DNA of 64,000 nt from Vermamoeba vermiformis (taxonomy: Eukaryota > Tubulinea > Echinamoebida). The stretch lies in contig JBEWZL010000239.1 of the NCBI GenBank assembly GCA_045837725.1, forward strand, positions 310,001 through 374,000, written 5' to 3'. The notes beneath the pieces are model-generated. The model had not been told where the DNA came from. It did no database searches and saw only the letters and a program-made list of their open reading frames with translations. The translations under genes and the position numbers were made by a program. Below are positions 33,557 through 44,660 of the stretch, piece after piece (position 1 is the first letter of the stretch; each line of letters starts with the position of its first letter).

Positions 33557-34177
33557 ATGATCCGCAACGTCAAAGAGGAGGACTATTATTATATTTACCC
33601 TCGTGTTAATGAGTGGTGGGGCGGCAGACAATTAGCGCATTTGCTGCCAAAATTGTTCTTCCAACACTTCCAGAACACCAGCTTCGTTGTTGAGGAGACA
33701 GATGCGACCTCTGGCACTAAAACAATAATTGCATTTATTATTGGATTTATTTCTCAAACGGATTCTACTCGAGGTAAGGCTATTAACGTGACAGAAAATA
33801 AAAAGATTTAAAAAAAATTAAAATAATTTGCGGTTGTGCACGTTTGACCGAGTCTACGGCACTGTGTTTTTATCTTTAGTAAACAATTAATTAATTTTAT
33901 ATTTATTGTAGCTTACATTCATTTTGTTGGCGTTGATCCTGATCACCGCAAAAAACAACTTGGTCGCAAGTTGTACGAGCTCTTCTTCGAAACTGTACGC
34001 GCCAAAGGTGTCAAGACGGTCAATTCTATCACCTCGCTCGTTAACAAGACTTCAATTGGTTTTCACAAAGCGGTTGGTTTTTCATGTTTGGGCAGCGCCC
34101 AGTCTGATGATGGCATAGCTTATTATCCTAACTACGAAGACGGCAAAGACTGCGTGGTGTTCGAAAAGCAGATTTAA
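33557..34177 (+). CDS. GNAT-family N-acetyltransferase
   Basis: Acetyl-CoA-dependent acetyltransferase. Two exons joined in phase after DSTR. Motif A is clear: AYIHFVGVDPDHRKKQLGRK, containing a variant acetyl-CoA pyrophosphate-binding loop (usual Q/RxxGxG/A, here RKKQLGR). Motif B follows as VNSITSLVNKTSIGFHKAVG with the typical N-S/T-FY-K-GF pattern. The N-terminus MIRNVKEEDYYYIYPRVNEW is the usual GNAT first strand and helix. The intron (about 139 nt) is AT-rich. The substrate is unknown; the length, about 165 residues, suggests a small-molecule or protein N-terminal type. Confidence 0.85.
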
Positions 34178-34594
34178 AGGAATAAGCCTTGTATTATATA
34201 ACCTAGTAAAAGCGAACTCTGATCGGATCCAGTACTTTCTTCGTCCTTCTTGAAAACGAATCATCTTAGCACAAATCTTCGATCCAAGTAACAGGATTAT
34301 TCCTCAGATTAGGTGGAGATGAATTAGCAACTTGCGCGCAATTCATTTACTACCAGGAGATGTACGGAGATTTTTCTCCTGTTGTGGCCTTGCAATGCCA
34401 ATGTAGATATCATCTTACAACGAGATAAATATACTTTCAGTGAGTTAATGACCATATATGTCGCGTTTTTGATTCGGTATACTGACGCCAAAAATAAAAG
34501 TCGAAGTTTTTGTTGGTCCTCTATTCTCCATTGTCCGTCCAACAGAAGACACTACGAGACTTAAATACAAGCCTTATTTATCACTAGTCTCACT
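34178..34594. other. Gene-free spacer
   Basis: 417 bp without a convincing gene. Open frames on both strands lack homology and composition support. A TTAAATA-like element lies about 30 bp before the next start. Confidence 0.35.
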
Positions 34595-34816
34595 ATGAAG
34601 TCGATCGTATTGTTTTTTGTTGCGCTCGTGCTCTGCTTCGTGCCCATCAATGGCGCTACTTACTTGTTGCTCCGTGTTACGACTCTGTTGCAAAAGTTTA
34701 GCTGGAAGAAGGAGGCCAATGGAGAAGACCTGCAAATGGAAAAAGAATGCGAGGAGTGCGAAGATAGTGATACTGAATCATTCGGATATGAAGAGATGCA
34801 ATCAGCAGAACGCTAG
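34595..34816 (+). CDS. Small secreted acidic peptide (73 aa)
   Basis: Intronless. A clear signal peptide (MKSIVLFFVALVLCFVPING) is followed by a 50-residue mature part: a hydrophobic stretch YLLLRVTTLLQKF, then a strongly acidic half with EKECEECEDSDTES and one Cys pair. Candidate poly(A) signal AATAAA lies about 60 bp after the stop. No family is recognised. It could be a signalling or defence peptide, or a fast-evolving surface protein; nothing in the sequence decides this. Confidence 0.6.
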   Translation: MKSIVLFFVALVLCFVPINGATYLLLRVTTLLQKFSWKKEANGEDLQMEKECEECEDSDTESFGYEEMQSAER

Positions 34817-35452
34817 ATCCACTGCTAATTTGTTTTTCTTTCGGTTGTCGTTAGCGAATCTTACCCCAATGTAAAATAAAAGAGAAGCGCTATTTGTTTC
34901 CGATATACGCGGGCCCGGAATGTATCCCGATTTCTTTGTGAGCCGGAAATATCTCCACTGACGAGCTATCAAAAGGTGGGATCCCGCTATACTGTAAGCT
35001 AAATTAAGGAAGATATTTGCAACATTGTGCCTTTTCTCAATTCAATATGTGCTGATCAGTCGTGACTGATTTGTTCATAACAGGATCACGTAAATCATAT
35101 TAAATTCGTATTGATAAGAAGGGCTTTACATGGTAATCGCCCCTTTGTGGTGTGAATGAAAAATATACCTGAATTTTTAATGCTAGTCGTCCCGGCTGTT
35201 ACCAGGATCAAAATTAAATTGATCGCAATCTGGATGTTTTCTTGCTTTCCGTTCCACAATCAAACTAGCTTATTAATAGCGCGTTAATAAAAATTACACC
35301 AATTTTGTCAGAGATATTTGACGCCTTGGGGTGATGACGCGGCGTGGTGGTTTTTTTGCTGACGCGACAAAAATAAAGATTTCAGTTTGATTTCGTTAGT
35401 TCTATATTTTGTATATCAACCACAAGGCATTGATCATCTTCTCGTGCTAAAG
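34817..35452. other. Gene-free spacer with a 16-bp palindromic site
   Basis: 636 bp between the secreted peptide and ALG5. The one distinct element is ATCAGTCGTGACTGAT (35055-35070), a perfect 7+7 inverted repeat with a GT centre, the right size for a dimeric regulator site. No gene seen. Confidence 0.35.
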
Positions 35453-36868
35453 ATGTTCTTATTTCCTTTGTGGGTGTGGGGATCTGTCTTTTTGGTCCTC
35501 GTAAGTTAAACAAACGGATATTTAGCCCAATCATGCTTTATTCTCGATTTTAATTTGAATTATACTAAAGTAATGCGTGGCATGCATAACATTTATTAAA
35601 TAAAATTGCCAGAGATTTTTTTCAATTTTTGAAAATATTACCGTTTATTAACTAATTTTTCCGTTACATTAGCTTTTGGCATTCTTGGTGGTATTTATAT
35701 TTAAATTGGAGAAGCGAACTGGCGGTTTGCTCGAAGAGGAAAAATACTACGTGGATTACAAATCTGGTGACAAGAAGCCTTTTCCTTTGTATTATCAAGG
35801 CAACGATATTGATCTCAGTGTAGTCGTACCAGCTTACAATGAAGAGAAAAGAATTAGTCCTATGCTTGATGAAGCTCTCGAGTACTTGCACCAAAAAACT
35901 AAGAAGGATCCGTCTTTCAAATACGAAGTTATCGTTGTAAGCGATGGAAGCAAGGACAAGACCGAAGATGTAGTAGCTCAGTATTGCATTAAGGTAATTT
36001 AATCATCATTTTGCTCGTAAACGTGATCTAACAATTGTTTAGGAAACTTCAGAACGGATGCGATTTTTGAAGTTAAGAAAAAATAGAGGAAAAGGCGGCG
36101 CTACTAAAAGAGTAAGATATCATTACAAAGAGCAAATTATAATTAAAATTATTTTTGAATTAATTTTTTTCTCTGGATTCTTAACGTGTCCCTGAATCTG
36201 ACAACTTATTGCCAGGGAGTGATCGTCTCTCGCGGAAAATATGTTCTCATGGTTGATGCCGATGGAGCCACTAAGTTCTCAGACCTTGAGAAGTTGCTTA
36301 ACGAAATTGAAACAATCAAAAACGGAGATCAAGGCATTGTCGTTGGTTCCAGACATCATTTGGAGCAAGAAGCTATTGCTCAGGTAATTTGAAAACGCTT
36401 TATATTGCCTATCGAACGGGTATTATGCAAGTACCTTTTTATTTTTTGCTGCGAGTTAGAACTGTTCTGGATGTGTTTAGGAACTTGTAATAACATGGTT
36501 ATATTTAGCGTACCTTCTTCCGTAACCTATTAATGTGGGGATTCCACTTTATGGTCGTATTCTTCTGCAACATTCGCGTCAAAGACACGCAATGCGGATT
36601 CAAACTCTTTACACGTGCATCCGCTCAACTGCTCTTCACCAACATGCATATTGAGCGATGGGCATTTGATGTAGAGCTCTTATATATTGCTCAAGCACGT
36701 AGTATTCCCGTCAAAGAAGTTGCGGTGACGTGGCACGAGATCGACGGTTCAACACTGAATCCAGTCTTAGCCGGCATACAAATGGCTCGCGATATTGTGA
36801 AGGTTAGATTAGCTTACTTGCTCGGACTATGGCGCATAGAAACATTAGAGAAGCTAAAGTACCATTAA
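35453..36868 (+). CDS. ALG5: ALG5 dolichyl-phosphate beta-glucosyltransferase
   Basis: ER-membrane GT2 glycosyltransferase that makes Dol-P-glucose for N-glycan assembly. A short first exon (MFLFPLWVWGSVFLVL) joins in phase to LLAFLVVFIFKLEKRTGG, forming the N-terminal membrane anchor. Then come the GT2 start DLSVVVPAYNEEKRI, VVSDGSKDKTEDVV, the KNRGKGGATKRG loop, the catalytic VLMVDADGATKFSDL (DxD), GSRHHLE, and DTQCGFKLFTRASAQ with RWAFDVELLYIA. These blocks match human and yeast ALG5 in order. Five exons; total length is as expected for the family. Confidence 0.96.
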
Positions 36869-36945
36869 GACCGGTAATTTCAAACTTTCTTTCAACGACA
36901 AAACCAGATGTGAATATATAAATTAGTATTTTATTATGATTTCGT

Positions 36946-37506
36946 TTATTTTTCGTTATTTGATTGAAACCATTGGTTCATTAACCGTTCATTCTCTTCT
37001 TTAAGCTCTTGAAGCATTTTCTTTGTACGAGCAAGTTGTGCAGCGAGCTTTTCGTGCTCTGCATCGATGTCTACTTCGGTACTCGCAGATTTTTTCTTTA
37101 ATTTAGTTGCGCCAAACAAGCAGCCGATTGATTTCTTCTTTTTGGACTCTTCGTAGCCGATCTTGACCTCGATCTTCTGGACGAACGCTTCTTTGGCCTT
37201 AGTTTTGTTTTTTGATAACTTGGCCGTAGGTCTGCTCATTGATTTTGATGGCTTTGAAGATGTTGTAGCTCTGGAGTACAATTGAAAGTTGGATTCGTAC
37301 CAAGCGTCGAAATCCGACTGGCTACGGAAACGAACTCCATTTGACTGCAATTGTTTGAACTAAAAATGAGGTAAGATACAGCTTTAAATAGAGGAATGTT
37401 GCTTTGGACTTACCCAAAGTAATTTATGCATTTTTGTACCGGCGGCGAACAAATCCGGACTGTGCTTGGCCTTGGAGGGAGTAGTCTTATTGCTGTGAGT
37501 GTTCAT
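36946..37506 (-). CDS. Basic coiled-coil protein, unknown
   Basis: Two exons: MNTHSNKTTPSKAKHSPDLF to MHKLLW, then FKQLQSNGVRFRSQSDFDAW onward. The middle is Ser/Lys-rich, with SKNKTKAKEAF and ESKKKKSIGCLFG. The C-terminal third is a heptad-like coiled coil (EHEKLAAQLARTKKMLQELK then EENERL). There is no signal or membrane segment. The start at 37506 is the first ATG that yields a hydrophilic N-terminus; an upstream extension exists in frame but is not conserved-looking. I do not recognise it. It is convergent with ALG5 (77 bp apart) and divergent from TMEM222. Confidence 0.65.
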
Positions 37507-37801
37507 TGTTGTTTGCTTGTTATTGTTGAATGAAGGAACAATGAGCCTTGCGTCTAATTTATGTTCGACTGATGGACAAAGGTGATGGACAAACCACGTG
37601 ATCTTCTGAAATTTCAAAATTGAGATGGACAACTGCGACATTGGCAAGTTGTACCATGTACTAGGCGTTTAAGGACATCCTTGAAAGGTTTGTATGATTA
37701 AAGAGTTCTTCTCTTAACGTTAATGTTATCGTCTTTTTACTTTGAGATCAAGAACACGCAGCTCATGTGTTTGTAATTTGTATTTGTATTATTGTATATT
37801 T

Positions 37802-38734
37802 ATGAACAACGAGTTTGAAAAATTAACACCTGAATCAGCGGAAGAAGGAATGAGTTCGGAGGTGGTTACGAACAAATCTGCTCTGCCTGTAAATATTAAA
37901 AAGGATTTATATCCTATGTGTATAGTATGGAGCCCAATACCTTTATTATCGTGGCTATGCCCTGTAATAGGTACCGCCTATTTTTAATATTATTAAATTT
38001 CTAAAATTAATTATTTTTTTATTACAGGACATTTGGGTATTGTTACAAGCGACGGAAAAATTAATGATTTTGGCGGTCCTTATTTTGTAAATGTAAGTTA
38101 TCGCTAAATTATTTTATTGAAGCTGACTTACAAGATCGCAGAGACATAATTCCCGAACAGCTTTTGGATCCGTTACTAAGTAAGTATAATTCATTACAAT
38201 TTATGCTATACAATCCTAATATATTAAAGATACTGGCCGATGAGTACACGAGAGTTAAGTGCAGATCGCATTACACCCGAAGATTGGGATCGCGCTATTG
38301 AAGAGTCTTCATGCGCTTACGATGAGATGATGGTATGATCATATTAAAGCCGCCAATTACATTAAATAAATGATACTAATATAATTATCCCTTCGATTCT
38401 ACAGCATAATCTGATCTGGTAAGTAACGTGGATGCGTTGGATCAATTTTCTGAATTAACTAACCTTCATTGTTAGCAATAATTGCCATAGTCACGTAGCA
38501 CGAGCCCTTAATAGTTTACGATTCAAGCAAATAACGTACTGGAATACTTTCGTTTTGATCTGTTACATGATCCGATACGGTCAATTCGTCAGGTACGTAG
38601 TAAAACTCGATCTTATAGGACTAATAATAACACTATATACTAGTTTTGGTCGGTGGTTGAAAACTTATCTTGGCTTCTTTTGTATGCTCGGCTTGACGTT
38701 GTTTTTTGTCTACATGTCAAAGAGCACTAAATGA
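37802..38734 (+). CDS. TMEM222: TMEM222/RTE1 family membrane protein (DUF778)
   Basis: Small membrane protein of the Golgi/ER; the plant relative RTE1 modulates the ethylene receptor ETR1. The family block CIVWSPIPLLSWLCPVIGHLG is seen across the first splice junction (animal CVVWTPIPVLTWFFPIIGHMG). Further blocks are DGKINDFGGPYFV, DWDRAIEESSCAYDEMMHNL and NNCHSHVARALNSLRF, the cysteine/histidine signature, followed by two hydrophobic segments at the C-terminus (FVLICYMIRYG and LGFFCMLGLTLFFVYMS). Six or seven exons, with short introns. The reading frame after each intron gives the expected alignment. Confidence 0.93.
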
Positions 38735-39232
38735 CGAGATAAACTAGAGATTACTAAGGAACAGTTTGCTGCAATCAAGCTGTCATATCATTGTGCTCGC
38801 CATCTAGTGTCTATAATCAATAAGGCGTTATGAACAACTAATTTACATCCCTTCAGCATTTGCTTCAAGACAGGTAGCAGCTGTTCATTCGCGTGAGGCC
38901 AATTGGATATCTAATAGCACTAGTACAGAATAGTTGAGTAGATCATGCACCACAGAACATTTGGCATCCCAATTCAGTCCGCAAATCATGCCACGATCGC
39001 ACCCACTTAGGTCAAGATCTACCTCAGTACGAATCACCAAAGGTAAGTAATTTCTGCAGTTACCAGGAAAATTTTCGCTAAAATTCGAATCAGTGCTCAA
39101 GTCTTAAACCGTCCGAATCGGGAAGGATCTTTTTGGGCCACGTGCCAGTTTTCAACGAATTTTTTTTTTCGGTACAAGTTGGATCGGACCAATTTTTATG
39201 TTCGTCTTCTATCAATTGATATAAACACAATA
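38735..39232. other. Gene-free spacer with one weak minus-strand ORF
   Basis: 498 bp. A minus-strand frame of 71 residues (38885-39100) contains LSGCDRGMICGLNWDAKC and may be a decayed Cys-rich secreted-protein exon, but it has no signal peptide or splice context. I do not call it a gene. Confidence 0.3.
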
Positions 39233-39886
39233 ATGGCGCACAAAATTGGATTTTTTGTATTTTTTGCTATTTTTGCGATCTACGTAAACGCATCCAATTT
39301 TATTATTAACATGGAATGCCCGTACTTGAGCCCCAAGGCCGGATATCGTACAGTAAATTTATACCGCTCTACACAAGGAAAATGCTTGCCTATGGAGGGT
39401 GGTCGCTGGTACACTGCATCTTGCGACGGAGATCTAGCCAACATGCGCCTGGATTGCGAAGATAGTACCTGCGAAATTGGATGCTCTAAACAAGAGGCTA
39501 TATATAACGCTACTACTAATGAATGCGCAGACGGCGTGACTTTAAATTTTTGTACCAACTCCGAACCTAATTTCGGAAAATTATTGAATTCGAGCTCGTA
39601 CATGAAATTATCGTACTACTACGACCAATCGTGCAAACAACCTGCTTACGAGAAGTACACTGCCACCAACTTGTGTTTGAGCGACAGATCTGGACCTGTT
39701 CACCAACAATTGCTTTGTCTTTCGCAATGCGGTGTGATGATGGTTACTTATGAAGACTTTAACAACGATCCTACGTGCTCAATGTTGCCAAGCAATGATA
39801 ACACTTTGGGACCCTGGCCGAATCACTTTTGCGGAAAGAGATTCAAAAACGATCCTTTGTACTCCACCATCGAGTGCGTTTATTAA
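39233..39886 (+). CDS. Secreted Cys-rich protein (217 aa), intronless
   Basis: Signal peptide MAHKIGFFVFFAIFAIYVNA. The mature protein has about 19 cysteines, many in pairs (CEDSTCEIGC, CLSQCG), a KLSYYYDQSCKQPAYEKYTA block, and sequons NATT, NSSS. The F/Y-x-D-x-x-C pattern (YYYDQSC) resembles the FFSDKDC and FKDQSC elements of the two small paralogs at 31-33 kb, so it may belong to the same broad superfamily. No GPI signal or membrane span follows, so it is likely soluble and secreted. The start 39233 gives the cleanest signal peptide; an upstream in-frame extension is not needed. Confidence 0.75.
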   Translation: MAHKIGFFVFFAIFAIYVNASNFIINMECPYLSPKAGYRTVNLYRSTQGKCLPMEGGRWYTASCDGDLANMRLDCEDSTCEIGCSKQEAIYNATTNECADGVTLNFCTNSEPNFGKLLNSSSYMKLSYYYDQSCKQPAYEKYTATNLCLSDRSGPVHQQLLCLSQCGVMMVTYEDFNNDPTCSMLPSNDNTLGPWPNHFCGKRFKNDPLYSTIECVY

Positions 39887-39946
39887 AACCATTTTTCTTT
39901 GAAATGCACGACTGATACAGACTCTTTTCACATATTGACGGTATGA

Positions 39947-40131
39947 AGTACGCATCAACAACGAATGTCTGAAAAAAAACTTGAGGTTGTTAGTTAATTT
40001 ACTAATTTAGCAAGGTTTTCCTACGAGCCCGGTACAATTTGAATATCATACTTTTATAAGAAAGTTAATCTACTTAGTAAATTAACTAACAACCTCAGCT
40101 TTTTTTCAGACATCCGTTGTTGATGCGTACT
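39947..40131. repeat. Foldback (MITE-like) element: long near-perfect inverted repeat
   Basis: Left arm 39947-40005 and right arm 40074-40131 are reverse complements over about 58 bp, with a few differences and a 68-nt spacer. Shared arm pieces are AGTACGCATCAACAACG, TGTCTGAAAAAAA and GAGGTTGTTAGTTAATTT. The element sits 60 bp after one stop codon and 150 bp before the next gene's stop. No ORF lies inside. No target-site duplication is evident. It could be a MITE, or a transcribed hairpin at the 3' ends of two convergent genes. Confidence 0.8.
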
Positions 40132-40279
40132 GAGTTGATCGTGGGTCATATCTAATCAACCGTGTCAATAAGATGACACGAATTCCCAACAAAGGGATTG
40201 AGGAATTTAATAGTATCGGATTTTTACTTACCTAGTCAATCTATATGTACATGATAGTAATAGACCACTATAGTTGTTA

Positions 40280-41503
40280 CTATTGCTGCGCACATCCTTG
40301 CGCTTCAGCCTCGTTCGGTGGAATTTCATCAACTTGTTCGCACGTCACGTGTTTGATGCCTTGAACTTCACACGGCATAGCTGAGACTAGTGCTATTGTA
40401 TTGCCATATATAGGTCCGTCATCGCTATTATCGTGAAATCTCAGGTACAAATCTCCTTTTCCTCCCGGCTGCTGGTTTGGCATGCCTTCATTTTTAATCC
40501 TGAATAGATCTCCTTCTTTTAAGGCAATATTTGGATCGCTCTTGCAGACTATAGTATGTAGGCCAATATGTTGGAATATTAGTTCAAATCCATTCGTAAA
40601 TTTAGCGAGCGGAGCTGACACATCCAGAATCAACTTGTTTCCTTGACGCCTATAAAATAATATTGATAAATAAGGACCTATGATAATTGGATACTTGTAT
40701 GTTCTCATATGGCTGCTTTTTCCCAGGCGAAATCGCGCCAAAGAGGAGTCGAATCCGCAGAGTTTTCAGGAGGAAGCTTACTTGAATTGTGGATGGTCTA
40801 ATTGCTTGATAATAACTGCAATATCACCTGGTTCTAAGGACGGGAGATGATTGCCCTTCCCAGCAAGAAAAGCCTGAGTATTGTCTGACGTGCCTGGATT
40901 CATCGAGAATTGCATCATCGTTGTCGATTGTATGGTCCTCTTTCCCTCGCAAGTACCGCAAATTACTTCAGATTGATGGTCTAAATAATATTCAAGATCA
41001 TTAGAACAGTTCTTTGTTAAATTAAAGTCCGTACTTAATCCGTTACACGCAGGGCAAACTATAGATTTGGCAATTTTGAATCGCTGTACTTTGCCAAAAT
41101 AAAAGTCCTCCAATGGCACATATATTGTATGCATTAAAAGCGGACTTTTAGGCTTTCCACGAGTCCCGGGACCAATTGTCTGGAAAATGTCTAAGGGATC
41201 TGGTTCTTTATATCTAGCGACTCCTTCCAAGCCCTCTCGATCATATATGTCGGAGTTGTTCGTCAGAAAGGATCTTATAGGCCTCAGCAGCTTTTTTAAA
41301 ATATTCTTCATTTTCTGACGCGCCGTGGGAAGCGTGCATTACTTTTCTAGCTACCTTTAAATAACGTAAATAATAGTATTATTATTTTCGTGCAGACATT
41401 ATATTTCGACAATTACCTTCCTGTAAGCCTTTTTGATCTCATCTTGGGTCGCCTTTGGTGACACTTCTAAGCGCTCGTATAACTCTTTATTATTGTGCTC
41501 CAT
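40280..41503 (-). CDS. DnaJ-like (J-domain) protein lacking the HPD motif
   Basis: Type I/II DnaJ architecture. The J-domain begins LYERLEVSPKATQDEIKKAY and continues ARKVMHASHGASENEEYF, where HPD should stand but HAS is found, then KKAAEAYKILSDEQLRHIYD. Next is a reduced zinc-finger region with only two CxxC pairs (CPACNG, CGTCEGKRT) instead of four. The C-terminal substrate-binding beta domain is present: LAGKGNHLPSLEPGDIAVII, FELIFQHIG and RIKNEGMP, GKGDLYLRFH. The tail has a C-terminal AQGCAQQ that is not a CaaX box. Without the HPD it should not stimulate Hsp70 ATPase in the usual way, so it may be a co-chaperone regulator. The start at 41503 gives MEHNNKELY. Confidence 0.82.
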
Positions 41504-41779
41504 ATTAATCTTATTGTTAGACCTTCGTAGTGTTTGTCCCTTTCATCATTAATGTGACATTTGTCCTGTTGTTGTAAAAAGAATAAGAATTGATTGCTGC
41601 TGACAAATCATCTATAATGACTTAATAAGCATCTCTTACAATCATCGCCGCTTATTTTTGGCTTGTTTATTGCGTTCAAAAATTAAATAAAACTAAAATT
41701 AAATATTGTTTTTAAGATCTAACTATTAGACTAGATCTTCGTTACATTATAATAGCAAGATCTATTTCTTATTATTTTC

Positions 41780-44384
41780 TTAATACGAGTGCTCGTCGAG
41801 TCTCTCGCTATCAGGCACGCGCTCAGGCAATTCATGAGCAAACAAAGCATTTCGTTCAGCCTCGCGTTTCTTGTTGTAATCCATAAAGTAGTAGATGCCC
41901 ACAGCCAACAAAATAACGCCGAGACCGCCGAAGCCAATACCATACAGCACTGGTCGTTCGTTAGGTTGAACAGCTCCGTTGCCAGAAACAGTTGCGCTGC
42001 AGTCGATCAAGAAAAAGTCGGTGCTGTCGCAGACGCAGACACGGTCCAAGCAGTTACCATTGTTGTTGCAGTGGTTAGGGCAACCATCTATAATAAATCA
42101 CTCGTTAATATTTGTTTTAAAAAAAAAACCGGATCTTGATCGCGTTACCTCCAAGCCAGAGACCGAACTCGCTGTCGGACATAACGGCGAAGTACCAATC
42201 GCCATTAGTCAAAATATCTTGTTCGAAGATATTGTCGCTATTCACATAATCATAGAAGCCAGCATTGGGCGAAGGCAAGTTTCCGTACTTGACGTAGATC
42301 TTGACCTTAGTGTTGGGGCTTCTGTTGATATTCTTGATGTTCATATCGAGGTCGTTGTTTTTGCCATTAGTAGTGAACTTGAAGTAAGCAATTGACCCGG
42401 TTCCTGAAGGAGTTCTAATCATTTTGCTCTTTTCAAGGTTGCTAACGTCGGTGACGGCTGAAGAATAGGCCAATTAGTACGTATATTCGTTCAATAGCAC
42501 GAATAATATCGGATTTGATTATAATTTCGTTTGTACGGTTTGAAATAAGGACGTGTAAAGGCAGATCCAACCGAAAAAATAAAAAAGCAAAAATAATTCA
42601 AATTAAATTAATTAAATTAGTTACTTGACACTTACTAGTATTGCATGAATAACCGAGACCAGTGGCGCAAGATTGAATGGTAAAAGTGTAATTGAAAGCT
42701 TGCTTTTGGTTGTTGACGATAATGATCCAAGTCAAGGGGCTAGGAGAAACAGCTTGGAATGACAAAACGCCGTTGACATCGTTCTATATATAAATATTAG
42801 AATTTAAGTAACGAGAAAATAAATTTTTTGAGCGGATTTGCTGTAACTTACCTTAGCCCAAGTAGGAACAGCTCCGTAAGAAGCAGCAACGGGCAAAGAG
42901 ACGGATGAACCATTGTTCAATTGATAAGAGAATGCAATTCTGCTAGTATTGACCAAGAACGATGAGTTGAGACGGAAATAGGTCACATCCGCGGTCGAAG
43001 CGACTGAAACATCAGCAGCAGAAGCAGACAATTCAATAGGAGCTAATATATCGTATAAGTACCGTATAATACTGCTATATTCGAGTTAATACGCGTACCA
43101 ACACATTCAGATCCAACACCAGTGGAGCATCGTTCAGCGGTCAAATTGAAGCTGACTGTAGAGCTAGCAGTGGCATTGGTAGCGAACCAAAAACCGAGTT
43201 GGTGCGTGAAGCTCTTCAAATTCAACGAGTAGGTAGCAGTACCGTCTATACAAAGTGTAAATAAGCGGCTAAATTATGACAAAAGCGGATCTTGCTTGAA
43301 ATAATTTTTAAAAAAAACTTACTGGCAGTTTTATATGTACGGTACTCTAAACATTGAGTAGACCAACTTGAAGCATCAGTAGAAACCTGCAAATAAAAAT
43401 TAAGAATTTATTCGTTAGATCTGAACGCACGCAAATTATTGCCACGTTGTTCAAAACAATGTATATATTATTACTTTGCTTAAAATAAGCGTAACAACGT
43501 ACCTTTAAGCCTCGTTGAAGGCAGATCTGAAGATCAGCTGTCGCTTGAACTGACAATTTAGCAGGGCCGCTCAAAAAAGGAACTTCAATTGTGAATGGTG
43601 TCGGGCTTGATTTAGGATTCAGCGTAACTGTTTGTGAATCAAGAGTAACTGGTTGAGCTCCTATAATCAATGCTAAAATTAGAATAAAATCAAAATGATT
43701 CGGCGGGAAGCAGATCTTGTCGTAAAAACAAATTTGTGCATAAATATGACCGCGTATCGTAACTATTAATCTATTAATTTCATGAGTTATTTATTATTCC
43801 TATTTAACTAATAGCATTGCAATTTTGTGTTAGACAATTGAACGTAGGAAATCTGTTACGCAACAGAAATTGCTGTGTTAATTTCCTAGCTATAATATTC
43901 GCGTATTTATAATAAATAAATCATGATAGAATTATTTGCATTATTTTCATAACCGATCGACAACTTTTTCAAGTGTCGGATTTTCATCTAGACAGCTCTA
44001 GTTAATTTACAAAATTATCCTTCGATTATTATAGGGCAATTATATATATGCGAAATAAGTGTCGAAAGTAATTTGCTGTCCTCACAACTGAAGCATTAAT
44101 TTCCCGAATTAATACAAAAATTAACCGGTGAGAATAGCATAAGCCTACATAATACGTGCTAGTGTGCTGTCACTAATACTAGTTATTTATGCGCTTCGTA
44201 GTATTATGGTAGGAAAAATTGCTTCGCAGTAAGCAGGGATTCAAAGCAAAAAACTTTTGATCGATCGCGGTATTCTTTTGATAGGACAATAATACACCTA
44301 AGGATATCAATATTAATACATACCTTGTTGAAAGGAGACATTGACAAGAGCAGTCAATACAAAGAGGCATACTAGAAAACCCAT
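41780..44384 (-). CDS. Type I membrane protein with beta-sandwich repeats and an EGF-like module
   Basis: Signal peptide MGFLVCLFVLTALVNVSFQ. The ectodomain has several similar Ser/Thr/Val-rich segments of about 110-120 residues, each ending near a GxGxxC pattern (CSTGVGSEC, CATGLGYSC); one later block (NTKVKIYVKYGNLPSP, GDWYFAVMS) resembles pre-peptidase C-terminal (PPC) folds. Then an EGF-like CPNHCNNNGNCLDRVCVC, a membrane span (LYGIGFGGLGVILLAVGIYY) and a charged cytosolic tail ending ERVPDSERLDEHSY. The first intron (about 44321-43657) is about 660 nt, far longer than the others. About eight exons. A surface receptor or adhesion role is likely but unproven. Confidence 0.78.
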
Positions 44385-44660
44385 CTGTTAAAAAAACTAT
44401 ATCTGTACAAAAAAATAAATAATTCGCAGCTGATATCGCCGTTTGATAAGGCGACTAGCTCTTGTTGCTTTTTGAGTGAGTTGATAACTAACTGCCCTTC
44501 AAGTAAAAACAACGGTTATTTTTTGATATTTTTTTATCAATTTTATCAGCCGGTTGAAAAATGTATCGGGCTCGGGTAATTAGTCTTAATTAACCAGATA
44601 ATAAGTGCAATACTTGTTAATATTAAATGACATAACCTTAGAGCCTGTAGAAGTCATCGG

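Noticed and set aside
38885-39100. 71-codon minus-strand ORF with several cysteines
   Set aside because: No signal peptide, no splice context and no similarity strong enough to call; noted only as a possible relic.
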